From Acidobacteriaceae bacterium (lineage in GTDB: Bacteria; Acidobacteriota; Terriglobia; Terriglobales; Acidobacteriaceae): DNA of 10,248 nt. Shown piece by piece: positions 7,127 through 10,248 of this stretch. The notes below the pieces were generated by a model. That model saw only the letters and a program-made list of their open reading frames with translations, had not been told where the DNA came from and searched no databases. The position numbers and the translations under genes are program-made. Within the stretch, counting starts at the first letter, position 1; every line of letters starts with the position of its first letter. The stretch spans positions 7,300 to 17,547 of the forward strand of contig PMMJ01000221.1 of NCBI GenBank assembly GCA_003162255.1. The letters run 5' to 3'.

Positions 7127-8265
7127 GTATGAAGTGCGAGAAGGCCGTTAAGTGCCTGGTCCATATTCATCGGCGATTTCCGGAGCGCGGCCTGCGCAGC
7201 GACCCTTGATGGCGCGGGATTGCGCAGAAGTTCCATCGCGGCGATCGCCCACTCCTTGGACCCGCCGGAGAGTGGGAGGCGGCGACAACACGCTGTTGGA
7301 AGCAGCGGATCGTCCGGAATTCCGCGCGACAGAAGCATTCGAAGACCCGCGAGCTGAGCCTCGACAACAGCCACTCCGAATCCCTCCACGGGGTGCTCCG
7401 GGTGCGGAAGGATGAACCAGTCGCTGCAACTCATAATCTCGGGCATATCGTTTCGCCAACCGAGGAGGCGTACCGAATTTTCCATGCCGAGTTCCCGCGC
7501 GCGTACCAGTATGTCAGGCTCCTGAGATCCGGCGCCGGCAAAGACCGCCACAGCCCGCGGCTCGATGCAACGCAGATTGGCCAGGACATCCACCGCAAAC
7601 ACTGGATTCTTTTCCGGAACCAACCGCCCCCCAAAAAGAAGGATCAACGCATCCTCGGGGAGTTCCCACTGACGGCGAAACTCGGCACGATCAGCGGCAA
7701 TGTTCTCGAACGGCGTGGGATCCAATCCGTAATAATGCACAGAGTCGCGTTGGGGACGGCGTGCGCGTCCAGCGAGGAACGTGTCGAGCGTATGGTTGGA
7801 GATTCCGACGATGCGATCGGCCATAAAGAGACAGACTCGCCGCATCGGTTCACGATAGAGGTGCTGCTTAAGGCGGCTGGGGGTGAGCACTGCTTCGTCC
7901 GCATTATGCACATGAACAATCCGCCGACGGATCGGCATGCCTGACGCAGCCAGCAGATAGACTGCGCTGACAATGTCATGGTGGCAGTGCAAGACGTCGT
8001 ATTCCCCACGCCGCAACTCCATGCGCAGGGCGCGGACAAACTCCGCTTTTCTCACGATCGGAACTGGCGAATGGATCACGCGTGCGCCGAGTGCTCGCGC
8101 CTTCTCGTCCATTGCTCCCGGCTGCTTGAGTATGCAATAAAAGGTCCAATCGACTTCTATTTCTCGTTTACGCGCATGCCCTAGCATCCGCACGAGCCAG
8201 TTTTCCACCGCGCCGCAGTTGAGATTTTCGACGACGTGGAGGATTCGTCGGGGCGTGTTGTGAAT
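7123..8265 (-). CDS. GT4-family glycosyltransferase with probable non-canonical AUU start
   Basis: From the first canonical start (GTG 8208-8206) the product is 361 residues, but this would omit the first Rossmann strand. The same frame upstream encodes RRILHVVENLNCGA just before VENWLVRML. This matches the N-terminal strand plus glycine loop of the next gene's product (RVLQIIDSLGMGG before AETW). From the in-frame TAG at 8301-8299 onwards there is no ATG, GTG or TTG before 8208. The best candidate is ATT 8265-8263, 11 nt after GGAGAAGG (8284-8277), giving 380 residues. Other motifs (numbered from GTG) are DVLHCHHDIVSA (71-82), LFGGRLVPEKN (191-201), VFAGAGSQE (222-230), LLGWRNDM (248-255) and EX7E in EGFGVAVVEAQLAG (275-288). 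It ends with an ATGA overlap with the next gene. Family certain; start uncertain (AUU, a mutated ATG, or a base error). Confidence 0.88.
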   Translation of the reverse strand: MHNTPRRILHVVENLNCGAVENWLVRMLGHARKREIEVDWTFYCILKQPGAMDEKARALGARVIHSPVPIVRKAEFVRALRMELRRGEYDVLHCHHDIVSAVYLLAASGMPIRRRIVHVHNADEAVLTPSRLKQHLYREPMRRVCLFMADRIVGISNHTLDTFLAGRARRPQRDSVHYYGLDPTPFENIAADRAEFRRQWELPEDALILLFGGRLVPEKNPVFAVDVLANLRCIEPRAVAVFAGAGSQEPDILVRARELGMENSVRLLGWRNDMPEIMSCSDWFILPHPEHPVEGFGVAVVEAQLAGLRMLLSRGIPDDPLLPTACCRRLPLSGGSKEWAIAAMELLRNPAPSRVAAQAALRKSPMNMDQALNGLLALHT

Positions 8266-8276
8266 GTTCGAAACTG

Positions 8277-8284
8277 CCTTCTCC
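8277..8284 (-). promoter_or_regulatory. Probable ribosome binding site for the AUU-started glycosyltransferase
   Basis: On the minus strand this reads GGAGAAGG, a good anti-16S match. It is 11 nt upstream of the ATT at 8265-8263 and far (68 nt) from the first canonical start, GTG at 8208. It supports initiation near 8265 rather than at 8208. Confidence 0.5.
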
Positions 8285-8304
8285 GACCCGAACCGAAGCT
8301 AGGG

Positions 8305-9086
8305 CTAGCGTTCCAAGAGTACCGTGCCGTACTCCGCCTTATCGCCGATCTGCGTGTCCTGATCGAGATAGCGAATGCGACGGCCAGCCGCGAAGGCTAA
8401 GTCTTTGAGTTCCCCGAACGTATTGCCAAACTCGGGCCACGCATAAGGGTGAAGTTCGCACACGAAGTCCGCGTTGCTCGCAAGAACCTTTTTCGCACCT
8501 TTCAAAATACGGATTTCCGCTCCCTCCGCATCGATTTTTACACAACGCGGCTCTGGGAGGTTGTACTCCGACAAATAGGAATCGAGAGTGACGATAGACA
8601 CTCGAATTTCTTCGGATGTGTGGGCGGCGGAAAACTCCACCCGCAGACCGCGCAAGCGAGGACTGCGAATTTCCACCGCGACTGAAGAGCGTTGCTTCCC
8701 CGATTTCGTCTGAGCATGCGCACACTTCAACGGTGGGACGCTTGATGCTTGGATTAAGACTGAGATTTCTCACTAGCGCTTCGCAGGCATTGGGATCCGG
8801 CTCAAAGGCGACAACATGCCCTGTTTGACCACACTTCGCGGCCATGAGGATTGTATAGACGCCCCGGTGCGCGCCGATATCTACAGTGGTGTTACCCTCT
8901 GTTAGATGGGTACTGAGCCACGCGACCTGTAAAGCATCATAGCGAACGGCCATAACGCAGCCGAACGGGGCGTGTGCCAGGCAGGTAACGCAACGTGTGC
9001 CCTTCGATTCGATAGGGCTCGCCGCGCTGGCCGTAGAGAGCGCGCTTCAGCTCGAGGACAAATTGGTGCCGGAGATTTGCAATCAT
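8305..9086 (-). pseudogene. FkbM-family methyltransferase interrupted by two frameshifts
   Basis: The conserved protein continues across three reading frames. Frame one starts at ATG 9086-9084, encodes MIANLRHQFVLELKRALYG and continues with a GHTLRYLPGTRPVRLRY stretch, ending at TGA 8939-8937. Frame two picks up at about 8950 (VRYDALQVAWL) and carries motif I (NTTVDIGAHRGVYTILMAAK), VVAFEPDPNACEALVRN and VEVCACSDEIGEATLF. Frame three begins at about 8640-8656 (VEFSAAHTSEEIRV) and carries IVTLDSYL, the family hallmark CVKIDAEGAEIRILKGA, then FVCELHP, ending at TAG 8307-8305. Joined, this is about 260 residues, a normal FkbM length. Both shifts are in the same direction (+1 or -2), and a few residues may be missing at the first junction. 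It starts 5 nt after the GT2 stop, so it was designed as the second gene of the operon. It is either a recent pseudogene or an assembly/sequencing artefact. The intact form would O-methylate a glycan residue. Confidence 0.82.
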
Positions 9087-9091
9087 TCGTA

Positions 9092-10021
9092 TCAGCGTTT
9101 CTTTTCTGAAGCTCGATCAACTTGACCTTTAGCGAGCAGTTGCAGTGCGCGATCTCGCCCGCGGAAAGCCGCTCTCAATATCCGACGGTGAGGCTGTTTC
9201 AGCCGCATGATCCGCAGGAAACCAGCCGTGCGGCCCAACGCCGTTCGCTCACCGACTCGGATTCCGCGATCCGCATCCAAGAGGGTCGAAGAATAGTGAA
9301 TCCCCTCTGCCAAACGTGCCAGGTAGTCCACAGTTAAACGTTCTGGTGGAATTAAATGCGTGAGTTTGAGCGATGCAATGAGTCCGACGCCGAGGCCAAT
9401 GTCGCAAGCACAAGCAGCCAAATCATTGTCTCCGCCGGAGAGCAGCGAGCTGCCGGTACGATCAAATTGAAACGAACGTTTTCCAGATTTGTGCAAATGC
9501 AGATAATGCAGCGCCACACCTCGCCTCACGCAAAGCCCGGCCCCCCAAGGCATCGTATCAGGCAGCCGCGGCAGATTCGACCATACATCCTGCTCGAATT
9601 CCCGGATGCACAGGTTGCCCCAGTATTGACGGGTCCACAGCGGCGGTGGTTCCTCAAACCCAGGCCGGCACTGCCCGCTCCAGGAGCCTAGGAAAGGTTT
9701 TTCTTCCGCGGTGCGAATTGCGGTTTCGAGAAAATCCGCATCAAGCACGTTGTCGTCATCCACAAAAACCAAAAGCTCTCCGGTTGTCTCGCGCATTCCG
9801 CGCAGGCGTGCGGGAGTGAGGCCGAGCTTCACTTCATGAATCAAACGGGCCTGCGGATGCCAAGATAGGTCGGGTCGAGGGGCCTTGTCCGGTGCGCTGG
9901 CATTGTCGACCAGGCTCAATTCCCATTTCTCTCGAGGGAGCGTCTGGGCTTCAAGTGCCGTCAGACAACGGACGAAGTAGTCGGGGCGCGGGTTGTGCGT
10001 GCAGATGATGACCGAAAGCAT
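9092..10021 (-). CDS. GT2-family (GT-A fold) glycosyltransferase
   Basis: The 309-residue product begins MLSVIICTHNPRPDYFVRCL, the standard first strand and UDP-binding loop of family 2 transferases. ELSLVDNAS (34-42) follows, then GLTPARLRGMRETTGELLVF (67-86), leading directly into the metal-binding VDDDN motif (87-91). Further on, WGAGLCVRRGVA (159-170) and GGDNDLA (196-202) match the acceptor-side ED-like motif. A THLIPPERLTVDYL segment (221-234) is recurrent in this subgroup. No membrane segment is evident, so it would act at the cytoplasmic face with nucleotide-activated sugars. It is the first intact gene of the apparent operon in this window; the start is ATG 10021-10019. I see only an AGAAAAA purine run upstream as a weak ribosome site. 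It is followed after 5 nt by the FkbM gene. Donor and acceptor are unknown. Confidence 0.92.
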   Translation of the reverse strand: MLSVIICTHNPRPDYFVRCLTALEAQTLPREKWELSLVDNASAPDKAPRPDLSWHPQARLIHEVKLGLTPARLRGMRETTGELLVFVDDDNVLDADFLETAIRTAEEKPFLGSWSGQCRPGFEEPPPLWTRQYWGNLCIREFEQDVWSNLPRLPDTMPWGAGLCVRRGVALHYLHLHKSGKRSFQFDRTGSSLLSGGDNDLAACACDIGLGVGLIASLKLTHLIPPERLTVDYLARLAEGIHYSSTLLDADRGIRVGERTALGRTAGFLRIMRLKQPHRRILRAAFRGRDRALQLLAKGQVDRASEKKR

Positions 10022-10033
10022 GCAAAGGTTTTT

Positions 10034-10144
10034 CTAGAATTGTAGAGCTATCATGTCTTCGTTGCCTGACGGCGCAAAGCGATAGCCAAAACCTAGCAAC
10101 GGGTCCAGGCAGTCTTCACGCTGCGCCCTGGTCAGGTACTTCAA
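10034..10144 (-). CDS. Possible 36-residue open frame of unknown function
   Basis: A TTG-started frame (10144-10142), 8 nt after AAAGG, encodes a short peptide beginning LKYLTRAQREDCLDPLLGFG and containing YRFAPSGNEDM. It ends at TAG 10036-10034, 12 nt before the GT2 start. The frame is open for only four codons upstream of the TTG, so it is not the tail of a long gene unless a frameshift intervenes. I recognise no family. It could be a small real gene, the remnant of a broken gene, or chance. Confidence 0.2.
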   Translation of the reverse strand: MKYLTRAQREDCLDPLLGFGYRFAPSGNEDMIALQF

Positions 10145-10176
10145 GTGCTTGACCTTTCAACGTCACCTTTCCTTTT

Positions 10177-10225
10177 GGATATAAGCCCGAACCAAGAGGC
10201 AATGGAATATGCAATGGATATAAGC
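10177..10225. repeat. 10-bp direct repeat ggatataagc, two copies 39 bp apart
   Basis: The sequence ggatataagc occurs at 10177-10186 and again at 10216-10225 in an A+T-richer patch next to the window edge. Near-repeats of caatgga lie between them. It could be a regulator site or part of a mobile-element end; two copies are too few to decide. Confidence 0.4.
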
Positions 10226-10226
10226 T

Positions 10227-10248
10227 GTGTCTGTTGAAAAACTCCGGG
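10227..10248. mobile_element. Possible terminal repeat of an insertion sequence running off the right edge
   Basis: The edge sequence ctgttgaaaaactccggg (10231-10248) resembles the terminal inverted repeats of several common insertion-sequence groups, whose ends often read ctgttgaaaaact inward. If so, the element would extend to the right of the window. The partner end and any transposase are not visible, so this rests on resemblance only. Confidence 0.3.

Noticed and set aside
7393..7944. 183-codon open frame on the plus strand
   Set aside because: It is antisense to a GT4 gene whose motifs are intact; its translation shows no family motif. High G+C codon bias readily leaves such antisense frames open.
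8298..8309. Short inverted repeat gctag-gg-ctagc between two genes, considered as a terminator
   Set aside because: The arms are 5 bp with a 2-nt loop and no T-run; it simply contains two TAG stop codons in different frames.
8640..8960. Programmed ribosomal frameshifting in the FkbM gene
   Set aside because: Neither junction shows a slippery heptamer or an evident stimulatory structure, and a double programmed shift in this family is not known to me.
10022..10075. Minus-strand promoter for the GT2 gene (TACAAT hexamer at about 10040)
   Set aside because: No acceptable -35 hexamer lies at the usual distance, and the hexamer falls within the possible small frame.

Overview
The window looks like an internal piece of a surface-polysaccharide biosynthesis locus (O-antigen, capsule or exopolysaccharide type). 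Every gene I can support lies on the minus strand, so transcription runs from high to low coordinates. In that order the genes are: a GT2 glycosyltransferase (10021-9092), a broken FkbM-type methyltransferase (9086-8305), three GT4/GT-B glycosyltransferases in a tight overlapping series (8265-7123, 7126-5939, 5942-4842), an asparagine-synthase-like ATP-dependent amidotransferase (4833-3307), a CgeB-like GT-B glycosyltransferase (3159-2077), a Trm112-like/SAM methyltransferase fusion (2012-1038), a decayed copy of the CgeB-like gene (about 1037-449), and the first 144 codons of a second FkbM methyltransferase (433 to the left edge).

The organism is a bacterium with medium-high G+C. Glycosyltransferase genes sampled by hand reach 65-68% G+C, while four sampled lines of the Trm112/methyltransferase gene average about 42%. 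The mix of GT4 enzymes, FkbM methyltransferases and an Asn-synthase homologue is common in Acidobacteriota and other soil or environmental bacteria. This assignment is a weak inference; nothing here is a phylogenetic marker.

Right part (10248-8305): the outer 227 bases hold no convincing long gene. They contain a 36-codon open frame, a 10-bp direct repeat, and at the very edge a sequence resembling the terminal repeat of an insertion sequence. Next come the GT2 gene and, 5 nt later, the FkbM gene, whose conserved protein sequence is spread over three reading frames. Middle part (8265-3307): four genes follow each other with 4-nt overlaps or almost none, which suggests translational coupling. 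The first of them appears to lack a canonical start codon for its conserved N-terminus. Left part (3159-1): this is the most rearranged region. The 3' half of the CgeB-like gene occurs twice (2062-2552 intact, 434-922 decayed), and the low-G+C methyltransferase sits between the copies.

Together the genes could build and decorate an oligosaccharide repeat unit. Up to five glycosyltransferases would add sugars, the Asn-synthase-like protein could amidate a carboxylated sugar or other acceptor, and the methyltransferases could O-methylate sugars. No flippase, polymerase, ABC exporter, priming transferase or nucleotide-sugar synthesis gene is visible, so these would have to lie outside the window. 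I found no RNA gene, CRISPR array, complete mobile element or clear rho-independent terminator. I see no strong case for a wholly new system; the best leads are the broken or duplicated genes and the non-canonical start.
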